Source: Clavibacter tessellarius
Lineage (GTDB): Bacteria > Actinomycetota > Actinomycetes > Actinomycetales > Microbacteriaceae
Direction of reading: 5' to 3'
DNA: 53,614 nt
NCBI RefSeq assembly: GCF_001618005.1
Contig: NZ_LQXA01000049.1
Coordinates: 1-53,614, forward strand
In this document: in pieces, positions 25,497 through 34,253 of the stretch
Layout of the letters: each line of letters begins with the position of its first letter
Position numbering within the stretch: the stretch's first letter is position 1
Made by a program: the position numbers and the translations under genes
The notes under the pieces: generated by a model
Database searches by the model: none
What the model saw: the letters and a program-made list of their open reading frames with translations, nothing else
Told to the model about the DNA's origin: nothing

Positions 25497-26327
25497 GTAC
25501 GCGAGCGGGACGTCGGGCGAGCTCAGGGTCAGGCGGCCGTCCGCGGCCCAGACGGCGGTGAGCCCGCCGCCGCGCATCCCCACGCCGCCGTCGAACCGGC
25601 GCACCGGCATGTCCGCGATCCACGTGACCTCGAGGCCCGACACCGCGAGCTGCGCGGGCGGGGCGCACGAGGCGACGCCGGAGCCGGGGCTGCTGTCCGG
25701 GCCCGGACGGGATGCGCTCCACGGGTACACGAGCAGGCATGCGTCGCCGGAGATCGTGCGCGCCACGTAGAGGCCAACGCTCGTCTGCACGCCCCGGATG
25801 GTGGTGAGGTCGACGTCGCCGCCCGGCGACCGGGGTGGCCGGTCGGCCTGCTCCTGCGGGCGGGCGAGGATCTCCTCGACCGTGATGCCGCCGGAGGTGC
25901 GCGTGATGTCGCTGCCGAGGAGCGACCGGACGCGCGCGGGATCGGGCGGCTCCTCCGCGGAAGCGGACGCGGACGCGTCGGCGGACGGCGTCGCGCTGGT
26001 GTCGGCGCCGGGGGCCGCGGATCCGCCGAGGCCCATGGCGATGCCCGCGCCGGCGAGCAGCCCGAGGGCGAGCGCACCGCCGGCCCACGCGAGCGCGCGG
26101 CGGGAGCGGGTCGGGGGAGCCGCCTCGGCGGCGTCGGACGCCGGGTCGGCGCCGTCCGCGTCCTCGGCGGCCCGCGACGCGGGCTCGCGGCGCGTGAGCT
26201 CGGCGGCCGCGCGGATCCACCGCTCGTCGGACTCGTCGGCCCCCTGCGCGTAGACGGCCCGCCGGAGCTCGTCGGTCGTCATCGAGCGGAGCCCGCGGTC
26301 GTCGTGGCCGGACGTGCGTGGGTGCAT
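25494..26327 (-). CDS. Single-pass membrane protein, tandem paralogue B
   Basis: 277 residues. Near the N-terminus 'LRRAVYAQGADESDERWIRA' is shared almost exactly with the next gene upstream. One membrane segment ('ALAWAGGALALGLLAGAGIA') follows at about 92-115, then an Ala/Ser/Pro linker and an outside domain with 'IRGVQTSVGLYVARTISGD', two cysteines ('ACLLVYPW', 'VASCAPP') and a C-terminal 'LAY'. Unknown function; probably arisen by tandem duplication. ATG at 26327 is preceded by AAGGGGA; a second ATG 15 codons in lacks a ribosome-binding site. Confidence 0.75.
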   Translation of the reverse strand: MHPRTSGHDDRGLRSMTTDELRRAVYAQGADESDERWIRAAAELTRREPASRAAEDADGADPASDAAEAAPPTRSRRALAWAGGALALGLLAGAGIAMGLGGSAAPGADTSATPSADASASASAEEPPDPARVRSLLGSDITRTSGGITVEEILARPQEQADRPPRSPGGDVDLTTIRGVQTSVGLYVARTISGDACLLVYPWSASRPGPDSSPGSGVASCAPPAQLAVSGLEVTWIADMPVRRFDGGVGMRGGGLTAVWAADGRLTLSSPDVPLAY

Positions 26328-26386
26328 GCGCGTTCCCCTTCCCGCGCCGACCCTCCCACATCGCCGGCGGCGGCCGCGGAGTCCGC

Positions 26387-27250
26387 TCAGTACGCGAGGA
26401 TGCGGTCCGGCGTCGTCAGCGTGATGAGGCCGTCGCCCGCCCACGCCGCCTCGACGTCGCCCGTGATCATGCCCGTCGAGCCGTCCCGGTTGCGGGACGG
26501 GAACTCGGTGGTCCACGCGATGCGCAGGCCGTCGGACGCGACGCGGTCGGGCGACGCGCACGTGACGACGCCCGCGCCGCCGCTCGGGAAGACGAGGAGG
26601 CAGGGGTCGCCCGTGGTCGACAGCCCCGCGTACAGGCCGACGCTCGTCTGCACCGCGCGGATGGAGGTGGGGTCGACGTCGGCGCGGACGGCCTTCGGCG
26701 GGCGGTCGGCGTCCTCCTGCGGCCCGTCGAACACCGCGCTGACCGGGCGGCTGCGCTGGTCGGAGGTGGAGTCGGGGCCGAGGAGCGCCGGGGTGCCGGG
26801 GCTGGCGGACGCGGCGGCGGATCCGGCGGCGGCCGGGGGCGCATCGGCGCCGGGGACCGGGGTCGCGCCGGAGCCGGCGTCCGACGTCGCGTCCGAGGAT
26901 CCGGCGCTCACGGCCGCGCGGACCGCGCCGCCCGCGAGGAGGCCGACCGCCAGCAGGGCGACGGCCGCGCCGACGAGGCCTCGACGCGAGGGGCGGCGCG
27001 ATGCGGGCGAGGCGGCGTCGGATCCGTCCGCGTCCGGGGCGCCGTCGGACCCGACGGCGTCGCCGTCGGCGTCGGCGGCCGCTGCGGCGTCCGCGTCCGC
27101 GGCCGCGACGGGCCGGGACGCGCGCTCGCGGCGGGCGAGCTCGGCGGCCGCCCGGATCCACCGCTCGTCGCGCTCGTCGGCCCCCTGCGCGTAGACCCGG
27201 CGCCGCAGCTCCTCGAGGGGGAGCGCGGAGACGTCATCGTCGTCGTGCAT
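26387..27250 (-). CDS. Single-pass membrane protein, tandem paralogue A
   Basis: 287 residues, ATG at 27250 with GGAGGTG upstream. Same plan as the neighbouring paralogue: 'LRRRVYAQGADERDERWIRA', a long Ala/Asp-rich acidic cytosolic stretch, one membrane segment ('GLVGAAVALLAVGLLAGGAV'), a Ser/Ala/Pro linker, and an outside domain with 'IRAVQTSVGLYAGLSTTGD', 'PCLLVFPSG', 'VVTCASPD' and C-terminal 'LAY'. The head and outer domain are conserved between copies, while linkers differ. It may be a surface sensor or binding protein, but nothing shows the ligand. It is divergent from the metQNI operon. Confidence 0.75.
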   Translation of the reverse strand: MHDDDDVSALPLEELRRRVYAQGADERDERWIRAAAELARRERASRPVAAADADAAAAADADGDAVGSDGAPDADGSDAASPASRRPSRRGLVGAAVALLAVGLLAGGAVRAAVSAGSSDATSDAGSGATPVPGADAPPAAAGSAAASASPGTPALLGPDSTSDQRSRPVSAVFDGPQEDADRPPKAVRADVDPTSIRAVQTSVGLYAGLSTTGDPCLLVFPSGGAGVVTCASPDRVASDGLRIAWTTEFPSRNRDGSTGMITGDVEAAWAGDGLITLTTPDRILAY

Positions 27251-27579
27251 GGGCACCTCCGTGGCCGACCCTGCCACATCGCGCGGGCCTCCGCGGTGTC
27301 CCCGTGTTACGGCCCGGTTCGACATCCCGTGCCGCCGCGACCTACCGTCGAGGTGCTGCAGGGACGCGGCGACCGGCCACGGGCGGCGTCCCCGCTCCCC
27401 GCGAGGCGCGCGTCGTCCGCTGCCGCCGCGGCGTCGTGGCCCGCGCCCGTGCGGGACCGCGCTCCCGCACGCCGCCGACCGACCGCATCCGCACGCCCGC
27501 AGCAGCACCCGCACCACGCACCCCCGCCGGACAGCACCGGCACCCGCAGCCCCGCACCGCGCACCACCGAGAGGACCCC
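27251..27579 (+). promoter_or_regulatory. 329-nt promoter and leader region of metQNI
   Basis: A -10-like TACCGT at 27343-27348 with a weak TCGACA -35 at 27319-27324 would start transcription near 27355 and give a leader of about 225 nt. The leader holds a 9-bp perfect hairpin, CGTGCGGGA (27448-27456) pairing with TCCCGCACG (27463-27471), with a 6-nt loop. No SAM-I or SAM-IV riboswitch core (for example GGCAACC) was found. An Arg/Pro-rich frame from GTG 27353 to 27583 looks like composition rather than a gene. Confidence 0.4.
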
Positions 27580-28527
27580 ATGACCACCCCGGCATCGCCC
27601 ACCCCGGCACCCCTGATCGACGCCCCGAAGCGGCGCAACCGGCTCGCCATCGCGATCGTGGGCGTCATCGTGGTCCTCGCGGTCGTCGGATCCGTCCTCT
27701 TCGCGACGGGCGCCTTCTCCGGTGGCGGCAAGGCCGTCCGCATCGGCGTCGTCGGCGCGAGCGACCCGCAGTGGCCGCTCTTCGTCGACGCCGCGAAGGA
27801 GCAGGGCATCGACGTGGAGATCGTGAACTTCTCCGAGTACCCGCAGCTGAACCCCGCGCTGTCCGAGGGCGAGATCGACCTCAACCAGTTCCAGCACCTC
27901 GTCTACCTCGCGCAGTACAACGAGGGCGCGGGCGACGACCTCACGCCCGTCGGCGCCACCGCGATCTACCCGCTCGGGCTGTACTCGCAGAAGCACGGCT
28001 CGGTCGACGAGATCCCGCGGGGCGGCACGGTCATCCTCCCCAACGACGAGTCCAACCTCGCGCGCGGCCTCCTCCTGCTCCAGCGCGAGGGCCTGCTGAC
28101 GCTGAAGGGCGGCGGATCCAGCGTCTCCACGCTCGACGACGTCGACCAGGCCGCCTCGAAGGTCACCGTCAAGACGGTCGAGGCCGCGCTCACCGCCACC
28201 TCGCTGCCGGACGCCGACGCCGTCATCATCAACAACGACTTCATCACGGACGCGGGCCTCACCGCCGACGACGCCCTCGCCCAGGACGACCCCAGCGACC
28301 CCAAGGCGCTCGCGTACGTCAACGTCTTCGCCAGCCGGGCCGACGACGCGACGAACGAGACGTACGTCAAGCTCGCGCGGATCTTCGAGGACACCCCCGC
28401 GGTGATCGACGCCCTGGTCGCGAACTCGGGCGGCACGGCGGTGCCGCTGAAGACCCCGCAGGACGAGCTGCGGAGCCTCCTCACCACCACGGAGAAGGCT
28501 GTCGCGGATCAGAAGGCGGCTCGATGA
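27580..28527 (+). CDS. metQ: D-methionine-type ABC transporter substrate-binding protein
   Basis: 315 residues of the NlpA/MetQ family. After a basic start ('PKRRNRLAIAIVGV') a hydrophobic segment spans about 22-44, then the binding domain 'AVRIGVVGASDPQWPLF', 'VEIVNFSEYPQLNPALSEGE', 'LNQFQHLVYLAQYN', 'YPLGLYSQKHGSV' and 'INNDFITDAGL' as in MetQ. There is no cysteine near the membrane segment, so it is held by an uncleaved helix instead of a lipid. Transport substrate is probably methionine. ATG has GAGAGGA upstream; its end overlaps metN by 4 nt. Confidence 0.92.
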   Translation: MTTPASPTPAPLIDAPKRRNRLAIAIVGVIVVLAVVGSVLFATGAFSGGGKAVRIGVVGASDPQWPLFVDAAKEQGIDVEIVNFSEYPQLNPALSEGEIDLNQFQHLVYLAQYNEGAGDDLTPVGATAIYPLGLYSQKHGSVDEIPRGGTVILPNDESNLARGLLLLQREGLLTLKGGGSSVSTLDDVDQAASKVTVKTVEAALTATSLPDADAVIINNDFITDAGLTADDALAQDDPSDPKALAYVNVFASRADDATNETYVKLARIFEDTPAVIDALVANSGGTAVPLKTPQDELRSLLTTTEKAVADQKAAR

Positions 28528-29561
28528 CGGACGCCCCGCACGTCTCCCTGCGGGGCGTCGGCAAGACCTACCCGCCGCGCGCGAAGGGCGAGCCGGGCCT
28601 CGCCGCCCTCGCCGACGTCGACCTCGACATCCGCCGCGGCGAGGTGTTCGGGATCATCGGCTACTCCGGCGCGGGCAAGAGCACCCTGGTGCGGCTCGTG
28701 AACGCGCTCGAGCGGCCGACGTCCGGAACGGTCGCGGTCGACGGCCGCGAGATCCAGGACCTGCCCGAGCGGGAGCTGCGGAAGCTGCGGCTCGGCATCG
28801 GCATGGTCTTCCAGCAGTTCAACCTCTTCACGTCGAAGACGGTCTGGGGCAACGTCGCGTACCCGCTCCAGGTCGCGGGCATGCCGCGGGACGCGCAGCA
28901 GCGGCGGATCAGCGACCTCCTGCACTTCGTCGGCCTCGCCGACAAGGCGCACGCGCGCACCGACGAGCTCTCCGGCGGCCAGAAGCAGCGCGTCGGGATC
29001 GCCCGCGCGCTCGCGACGAGCCCCGCGATCCTCCTGGCCGACGAGGCCACGAGCGCGCTCGATCCCGAGACCACCGGCGAGGTGCTCGCGCTCCTCCGCC
29101 GCGTCAACGAGGAGCTCGGCGTGACGATCGTGGTGATCACCCACGAGATGGAGGTCATCAAGTCCATCGCCGACCGGGTGGCCGTCATGGACTCGGGCCG
29201 CGTGATCGAGCAGGGCGAGGTCTTCGACGTGTTCTCCCGGCCCGCGAGCGACGCCGCGCGTCGCTTCGTCTCCACGGTCGTCGCGGGCGTGCCCGAGCCG
29301 GAGGAGGTGGCGCGGCTCCGCGACCGGCACCCCGGCCGCCTCGTCACGCTGTCCTTCGCGGACGGCGGCGCCACCCAGACCGAGGTGTTCCGTGCGCTCG
29401 CCGAGGCGGGCGTCGCGTTCGAGGTCGTGCACGGCGGCATCACCGACGTCCAGGGCCGCACCTTCGGCAACCTGACCCTGGCGCTCACGGGCGACGCCCC
29501 GCGCATCGACGAGGTGCTCGCCGCCGACCGGGCCGGCGTCACCGTGACGGAGGTGGTCTGA
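28524..29561 (+). CDS. metN: Methionine ABC transporter ATP-binding protein
   Basis: 345 residues. ABC domain: Walker A 'GYSGAGKST', Q-loop 'MVFQQFNLFTSKTVWGNV', signature 'LSGGQKQRVGIARAL', Walker B 'ILLADEATSALD' and 'VVITHEMEV'. The C-terminal ~90 residues ('RLVTLSFADGGATQTEVFRA' onward) form a NIL/ACT-like domain, which in MetN senses intracellular methionine and shuts transport down. ATG overlaps the metQ stop (ATGA), and metI begins 2 nt after its stop. Confidence 0.95.
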   Translation: MTDAPHVSLRGVGKTYPPRAKGEPGLAALADVDLDIRRGEVFGIIGYSGAGKSTLVRLVNALERPTSGTVAVDGREIQDLPERELRKLRLGIGMVFQQFNLFTSKTVWGNVAYPLQVAGMPRDAQQRRISDLLHFVGLADKAHARTDELSGGQKQRVGIARALATSPAILLADEATSALDPETTGEVLALLRRVNEELGVTIVVITHEMEVIKSIADRVAVMDSGRVIEQGEVFDVFSRPASDAARRFVSTVVAGVPEPEEVARLRDRHPGRLVTLSFADGGATQTEVFRALAEAGVAFEVVHGGITDVQGRTFGNLTLALTGDAPRIDEVLAADRAGVTVTEVV

Positions 29562-29562
29562 G

Positions 29563-30222
29563 ATGGACGCGCTCACCCCGCTCCTGCCCCTGCTCGGCCG
29601 CTCCACCGTCGAGACGCTCACGATGGTGCTGCTCACGCTCCTGTTCGGCGGCCTCGGCGGGCTCATCATGGGCCTCGGCCTCTACCTCACGCGCGCTGGC
29701 AGCCTGCTCGCCAACCGGCCCGTGTTCGCGGTGCTCAACGTGGTCGTCAACACCTTCCGCCCCATCCCGTTCGTGATCTTCCTGGTCGCCGCCCAGCCCC
29801 TCGCCCGCGCCGTCACGGGCAGCGGCATCGGGCAGCCGGCCGTGATCTTCACGCTGTCGCTCGGGGCGTCGTTCGCGATCAGCCGCATCGTGGAGCAGAA
29901 CCTGCTCACGGTGCAGCCGGGCGTGATCGAGGCGGCCCGGTCGGTGGGCGCGAGCCCCGTGCGGATCATCTTCACGCTGCTGCTCCCCGAGGCGCTCGGG
30001 CCGCTGATCCTCGGCTACACGTTCGTCTTCGTGGGCATCGTCGACATGACCGCGGTCGCGGGCGCGGTCGGCGGCGGCGGCCTCGGCGACTTCGCGATCG
30101 TCTACGGCTACCGGCAGTTCGAGCCGGTCGTCACCTGGGCGGCCGTGCTGATCATCATCGTGCTCGTGCAGGTGGTGCAGCTCCTCGGCAACCGGCTGGC
30201 CCGGGCGGCGCTCCGGCGCTGA
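29563..30222 (+). CDS. metI: Methionine ABC transporter permease
   Basis: 219 residues with five membrane segments and the permease coupling-helix motif 'EAARSVGASPVRIIFTLLLP'. 'NTFRPIPFVIFLVA' and 'TAVAGAVGGGGLGDFAI' are typical MetI blocks. It forms the membrane channel for the MetQ-delivered substrate with MetN as the motor. Last gene of metQNI, followed by a repeat-rich gap and the convergent regulator gene. Confidence 0.95.
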   Translation: MDALTPLLPLLGRSTVETLTMVLLTLLFGGLGGLIMGLGLYLTRAGSLLANRPVFAVLNVVVNTFRPIPFVIFLVAAQPLARAVTGSGIGQPAVIFTLSLGASFAISRIVEQNLLTVQPGVIEAARSVGASPVRIIFTLLLPEALGPLILGYTFVFVGIVDMTAVAGAVGGGGLGDFAIVYGYRQFEPVVTWAAVLIIIVLVQVVQLLGNRLARAALRR

Positions 30223-30262
30223 TCCGGCGCCCGCCCGCCCCGTCCGGCGCCCGCCCGCCCCG
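30223..30262. repeat. 20-bp perfect tandem duplication in a convergent gap
   Basis: TCCGGCGCCCGCCCGCCCCG occurs twice head to tail (30223-30242 and 30243-30262), starting right after the metI stop, and decays into further CCGCCC-rich copies up to about 30295. Confidence 0.85.
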
Positions 30263-30320
30263 TCCGCCCGCCCCGCCCATCCGCCCCGTCCGGCCGGCAC
30301 GACCCGCGGCCGCCCGCTCG

Positions 30321-31214
30321 CTACCGGAGCGACGCGGCCGCGGCCCGCACGTGCCGGGTGAGGTCGGCGAGCACGGGGGAGTCGACGCTCCACCGCTGCC
30401 AGTGCAGCGCCACGTCCACGTGGGATCCCGCGTCGAGCGGCACGAGCGCACCCGACGCGACGAGCTCCTCGCTCTGCAGGTCCGGCAGCATGCCCCAGCC
30501 CATGCCGAGCGTGACGGCCGTGACGAACTCCGCCGACGACGGCACGTAGTGGCGCGGCTGGCCGGCGGGCGCGCGCCGGCCGCGGAGCCAGCGGTCCTGC
30601 ATCGCGTCCTTGCGGTCGAACATGACGAGCGGCGCGACCGCCAGCGCGCCGGGCGTCGGGCCGTCGGGGAGGTGCGCGGCGACGTAGGCCGGGGTCGCGA
30701 GCGCGCGATACCGCATCCGGCCGAGGCGCTCCGAGGTGCAGCCCTGCACGGGGTCCTTCACGCTCGTGACCGCGGCCATGGCGGATCCGTCGCGCAGCAG
30801 GTCGAGGGAGTGGTGCTCGTCCTCGCGCAGCACCTCCACGGCCTGGCCGGTCTCGGTCGCGAGCGCCGCGAACGCGGGCAGCAGCCACGAGGCGAGCGAG
30901 TCGCCGTTGACGACCACGGGCACGGCCGCGGTGCCGGCGCGGGGCGCGTCGGACCCGCCCACGCCGAGCAGCCCGTCGAGGTCGCGTTCGAGCAGCAGCA
31001 CCTGGCGCGCGTGCCGGAGCACGGCGTCGCCCGCCTCCGTGGTGGTCGCGGGGCGCGTGCGGCGCAGGAGGACGCGGCCGGCGCTGCGCTCGAGCGCCGT
31101 GATCCGCTGGCTCACCGCGGAGGGCGTCAGCCGCAGCGCGCGGGCGGCCGCGTCGAGCGTGCCGGTGTCGATGACGGCGGCCAGCGTGCGCAGGTGCTCG
31201 GTGCGGATGTCCAT
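30321..31214 (-). CDS. LysR-family regulator, ArgP/LysG type
   Basis: 297 residues (298 if the adjacent ATG at 31217 is used). N-terminal winged HTH 'LDAAARALRLTPSAVSQRIT' with 'ALERSAGRVLLRRTRP', then the effector domain with 'VVVNGDSLASWLLPAFAAL' typical of ArgP/LysG. In Corynebacterium LysG activates lysE when lysine or arginine accumulate; the divergent LysE-type exporter here matches that pairing exactly. Minus-strand TAGCAT at 31223-31228 lies 5 nt before the ATG at 31217, which slightly favours that start on a leaderless mRNA. Confidence 0.93.
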   Translation of the reverse strand: MDIRTEHLRTLAAVIDTGTLDAAARALRLTPSAVSQRITALERSAGRVLLRRTRPATTTEAGDAVLRHARQVLLLERDLDGLLGVGGSDAPRAGTAAVPVVVNGDSLASWLLPAFAALATETGQAVEVLREDEHHSLDLLRDGSAMAAVTSVKDPVQGCTSERLGRMRYRALATPAYVAAHLPDGPTPGALAVAPLVMFDRKDAMQDRWLRGRRAPAGQPRHYVPSSAEFVTAVTLGMGWGMLPDLQSEELVASGALVPLDAGSHVDVALHWQRWSVDSPVLADLTRHVRAAAASLR

Positions 31215-31222
31215 CATCAGCG

Positions 31223-31228
31223 ATGCTA
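31223..31228 (-). promoter_or_regulatory. -10 element of the ArgP/LysG-type regulator
   Basis: TAGCAT on the minus strand, 5 nt before the ATG at 31217 and 8 nt before the ATG at 31214. Confidence 0.5.
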
Positions 31229-31273
31229 ACGGTGCCTGAGGAACATGAGCTGGTCTGATGCGCGGCCCGCACC

Positions 31274-31279
31274 TAGCGT
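31274..31279 (+). promoter_or_regulatory. -10 element of leaderless lysE-type exporter gene
   Basis: TAGCGT, 7 nt, then the ATG at 31287. The activator site should lie between 31229 and 31273; I could not pick a clear T-N11-A box. Confidence 0.55.
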
Positions 31280-31286
31280 GATCGTC

Positions 31287-32123
31287 ATGCACCCCCTCGC
31301 GCACGCGCTGTCCGGCTTCGGGCTCGGCTTCTCGCTCATCGCCGCGATCGGCGCGCAGAACGCGTTCCTCCTCCGGCAGGGCACCCGGCGCGAGCACCTG
31401 CTGCCGGTCGTGCTCATCTGCGCGGTCTCCGACGTGATCCTCATCGCCCTCGGGGTGAGCGGGATCGGCGCGCTCATCGAGGCGGCGCCCCTCGCGATCG
31501 TCGTGATCCGGGTCCTCGGCGCCTGCTTCCTCGCGGGCTACGCGGCGCTCTCCGTCCTCCGCGCCGCGGCGCCGCAGGGCCTGGCGATCGCGGCCTCCGC
31601 GCCCCGCTCGCTCGGCGCCGTCGTCGCCGCGTGCCTGGCGCTCACCTGGCTGAACCCGCACGTGTACCTCGACACGGTGCTCCTCGTCGGATCCGTCGCC
31701 GCCGGCCACGGCGACGGCCGCTGGGCCTTCGGCGCGGGCGCGATGGTCGCCAGCTGCGTCTGGTTCGCGCTCCTCGCGACCGCCGCGCGCGTCTTCGCGC
31801 CCGTGCTCGCGCGGCCGGCCGCGTGGCGCGTGCTGGACACCGTGATCGCCGGGGTGATGCTCGTGCTCGCCGTGCAGATCCTGCTGCCGCTCGTGCCCGC
31901 CGGGCCGGGGGAGGGCGTGCGGATCCTGCTCGCGACCGTCGTCTGCGCGCTGCTCGCGGGGCTCGTGGCCGCGTGGTCGGTCGCGCGGCGGAAGCGGACG
32001 GCGGCGGGCGCGTCCGCCGGCGGGAGGGATGCGGACGCCGGTGCCGCCGGTGCCGCAGCCGCCGCCGCGGATCCCGGTCCTGCCGCCGCGGCGCCGCTCC
32101 GCACTCCCGCGCCCACCGCCTGA
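31287..32123 (+). CDS. LysE/ArgO family basic amino acid exporter
   Basis: 278 residues, longer than the usual ~200-235 because of a polar Ala/Gly/Pro tail after the last membrane segment. Six membrane segments; the family signature '[20 protein letters not shown]' near residue 20-40 and '[19 protein letters not shown]' are diagnostic. It exports lysine and/or arginine by proton exchange. Divergent from, and probably activated by, the ArgP/LysG-like regulator. The low-complexity tail is unlikely to be needed for transport. Confidence 0.94.
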   Translation: MHPLAHALSGFGLGFSLIAAIGAQNAFLLRQGTRREHLLPVVLICAVSDVILIALGVSGIGALIEAAPLAIVVIRVLGACFLAGYAALSVLRAAAPQGLAIAASAPRSLGAVVAACLALTWLNPHVYLDTVLLVGSVAAGHGDGRWAFGAGAMVASCVWFALLATAARVFAPVLARPAAWRVLDTVIAGVMLVLAVQILLPLVPAGPGEGVRILLATVVCALLAGLVAAWSVARRKRTAAGASAGGRDADAGAAGAAAAAADPGPAAAAPLRTPAPTA

Positions 32124-32211
32124 CGACACCGCGGCCCGCCCGCGACGCGCCCGGATCCGCGCCTCCCGCACGGCCAGGAACACTCGCGGCCGTCCCGCTG
32201 TTGACCCCTGC

Positions 32212-33219
32212 ATGACCGTCCCGCTCTCCATCCTCGACCTCGCTCCCATCGCCCCCGGGGAGACGGCCCGCGACAGCTTCGCCGCCTCCGTCGCCCTCGC
32301 CCAGCAGGCCGAGCGGAGCGGGTACCGCCGCGTCTGGTACGCGGAGCACCACAACATGGCCACCATCGCGTCGAGCGCGACGAGCGTGCTCATCGCCCAC
32401 GTCGCGAGCCAGACGTCCACCATCCGGCTCGGCTCCGGCGGCGTCATGCTCCCGAACCACTCGCCGCTCGCCATCGCCGAGCAGTTCGGCACGCTCGAGA
32501 CGCTGCACCCGGGCCGCATCGACCTCGGCCTCGGCCGCGCCCCCGGCAGCGACCAGGCCACCTTCCGCGCCCTCCGCCGCGACCCGGGATCGTCCGACCG
32601 CTTCCCCGAGGACGTCGTCGAGCTGCAGGGCTTCCTCTCCGGCGAGAGCCAGGTGCCCGGCGTCTCCGCGACGCCCGGCGCGGGCACGCGCGTGCCCCTC
32701 TACATCCTCGGCTCCTCGCTCTTCGGCGCGCAGCTGGCCGCCGCCCTCGGCCTGCCGTACGCCTTCGCGTCGCACTTCGCTCCCGACGCCCTCCTCGAGG
32801 CGATCCGCATCTACCGCCGCGACTTCCGCCCGTCCGAGCAGCTCCAGGAGCCGTACGCGATCGCGGGCATCAACGCCATCGCGGCCGACGACCGCGCCGA
32901 CGCCGAGCGCCAGTTCGCCGCCGTCCGACGCGCGCGCCTGATGATGCTGCTCCGCCAGAGCGGCCAGATCCCGGCCACGCAGACCTTCACCGACGACGAG
33001 CTCGACCGCCTCCTCGAGGCCCCGGTTGGCGCGCACGTCGCCAGCATGATGACCTACACCGGCATCGGCACGGGCGCCGAGGTGTCCGACTACGCGAACC
33101 GGTTCGCGGAGCAGGCCGGGGTCGACGAGGTCATCGTCGGTCACGCCTCGCAGCGCACGCCCGAGCGCCTCCGCTCGGTCGAGCTGCTCGCGGACGCGCA
33201 CGCCCTCGTCGCCGCGTAG
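32212..33219 (+). CDS. LLM-class flavin-dependent oxidoreductase
   Basis: 335 residues of the luciferase-like monooxygenase superfamily, MsnO8-like branch. '[20 protein letters not shown]', '[19 protein letters not shown]' and '[19 protein letters not shown]' are the hallmark blocks of the TIM-barrel flavin-binding fold. It should use reduced FMN/F420-type flavin and O2 or a hydride acceptor; the substrate is unknown. The next gene starts 7 nt after its stop. No ribosome-binding site and no clear -10 precede the ATG. Confidence 0.9.
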   Translation: MTVPLSILDLAPIAPGETARDSFAASVALAQQAERSGYRRVWYAEHHNMATIASSATSVLIAHVASQTSTIRLGSGGVMLPNHSPLAIAEQFGTLETLHPGRIDLGLGRAPGSDQATFRALRRDPGSSDRFPEDVVELQGFLSGESQVPGVSATPGAGTRVPLYILGSSLFGAQLAAALGLPYAFASHFAPDALLEAIRIYRRDFRPSEQLQEPYAIAGINAIAADDRADAERQFAAVRRARLMMLLRQSGQIPATQTFTDDELDRLLEAPVGAHVASMMTYTGIGTGAEVSDYANRFAEQAGVDEVIVGHASQRTPERLRSVELLADAHALVAA

Positions 33220-33226
33220 GGGCCCG

Positions 33227-33628
33227 GTGCCCGAGGGCGTCGCGTCGGGGGATCCGGCGTCCCACCTGCCAGCCCCTGCTCCGGAGGGGGCCGCGCACCC
33301 GGACCCGCGCGCGGCCCTCGCCGCGCTGCGGGCCGACACGCTCGCGCTGATCCGCGGGCTCGACCGTGACGTCGCGGCCATCGTCGAGGCGCGCCAGGAC
33401 GCCAACTCCGACGACGAGCACGACCCCGAGGGCGCGACCCTCGCGTTCGAGCGCTCGCAGTCCGACGCGATGATCCGCGAGGCCCGCGTGCGCCTCGCGG
33501 ACGTCGACGCCGCGGTCGCCCGCCTCGACGCGGGCGCCTACGGCCGCTGCGAGGTCTGCGGCGAGCCGATCCCGGCGGGCCGGCTGGAGATCCGCCCGGC
33601 CGCGCGCCGCTGCGTCGCGCACGCCTGA
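33227..33628 (+). CDS. TraR/DksA-type zinc finger protein
   Basis: 133 residues from GTG. A coiled-coil-like helical N-terminal half rich in Ala/Arg/Asp, then a C-terminal zinc finger with C108, C111, C129 and H132 ('CEVCGEP' and 'CVAHA'). The usual fourth cysteine is replaced by His, seen in many actinobacterial members. DksA/TraR proteins bind RNA polymerase through the secondary channel; the short forms like this are less well understood. Probably co-transcribed with the flavin enzyme. Confidence 0.88.
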   Translation: MPEGVASGDPASHLPAPAPEGAAHPDPRAALAALRADTLALIRGLDRDVAAIVEARQDANSDDEHDPEGATLAFERSQSDAMIREARVRLADVDAAVARLDAGAYGRCEVCGEPIPAGRLEIRPAARRCVAHA

Positions 33629-33649
33629 GCGCGCGCCACGAGGTGCCGC

Positions 33650-34153
33650 TCAGGCCCCGTCGTCGTCGAAGTCGAGGATGAGCTGCCGCAGCAGCCCCGC
33701 GAGCACGTCCCGGTCGCCCGCCGCCATCGTCTCCAGCAGCTCGGCCTCCTCGGCCACGAGCCGCGTGATCGCGGTGTCGACCCGCGAGCGCCCGGCGTCC
33801 GACATGACGACGAGGATCCCGCGCCCGTCGTGCGGGTCCGTCCGCCGCTCCACGAGCCCGCGCGCCACCAGCCGGTCGATCCGGTTCGTCATCGTGCCGG
33901 AGGAGACGAGCGTCTGCTGCAGGAGCGCCTTCGGGCTCAGCTGGTAGGGATCACCCGCCCGCCGGAGCGCCGACAGCACGTCGAACTCCCACGACTCGAG
34001 CTCCGACTCCTGGAACGCGGAGCGCCGTGCGCGCTCGAGCAGCCGCGACAGCCGGCCGACCCGCGACAGCACCTCGAGCGGGGAGAAGTCGAGGTCGGGC
34101 CGCTCGCGCCGCCACGCGTCGACGATGCGGTCGACCTCGTCGCGGCTGGGCAT
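33650..34153 (-). CDS. MarR-family transcriptional regulator
   Basis: 167 residues. Winged-helix domain with 'LSPKALLQQTLVSSGTMTNR' as the HTH and 'DPHDGRGILVVMSDAGR' as the wing, flanked by dimerisation helices. The target is unknown; the HEAT-repeat gene starts 100 nt away in the opposite direction and is one candidate. CATGAT plus 6 nt precedes the ATG, so the mRNA is probably leaderless; the C-run looks like a G-rich ribosome-binding site on the minus strand but is too close to the start. Confidence 0.9.
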   Translation of the reverse strand: MPSRDEVDRIVDAWRRERPDLDFSPLEVLSRVGRLSRLLERARRSAFQESELESWEFDVLSALRRAGDPYQLSPKALLQQTLVSSGTMTNRIDRLVARGLVERRTDPHDGRGILVVMSDAGRSRVDTAITRLVAEEAELLETMAAGDRDVLAGLLRQLILDFDDDGA

Positions 34154-34159
34154 CCCCCC

Positions 34160-34165
34160 ATCATG
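34160..34165 (-). promoter_or_regulatory. -10 element of leaderless marR-type gene
   Basis: CATGAT on the minus strand, GGGGGG spacer (6 nt), then the ATG at 34153. Confidence 0.5.
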
Positions 34166-34240
34166 CCGGTCCGGGCACTCGCGCCCGCGCCGCCGGCGCA
34201 CCCGCGGGGGAGGGGCTGCTCCTCCCGCGTCGTCGGCTGC

Positions 34241-34246
34241 CATCCT
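34241..34246 (+). promoter_or_regulatory. -10 element of leaderless HEAT-repeat gene
   Basis: CATCCT, 7 nt, then the ATG at 34254. Confidence 0.5.
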
Positions 34247-34253
34247 GTCGCCC

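Noticed and set aside
27355-27579. SAM riboswitch upstream of metQNI
   Set aside because: Searched by eye for SAM-I and SAM-IV consensus (GGCAACC and flanking helices); not present.
27353-27583. 76-codon frame ending ATGA over the metQ start
   Set aside because: Arg/Pro/Ala/His-rich product without pattern; GTG is only 4 nt after the putative -10, so it is probably the untranslated leader.
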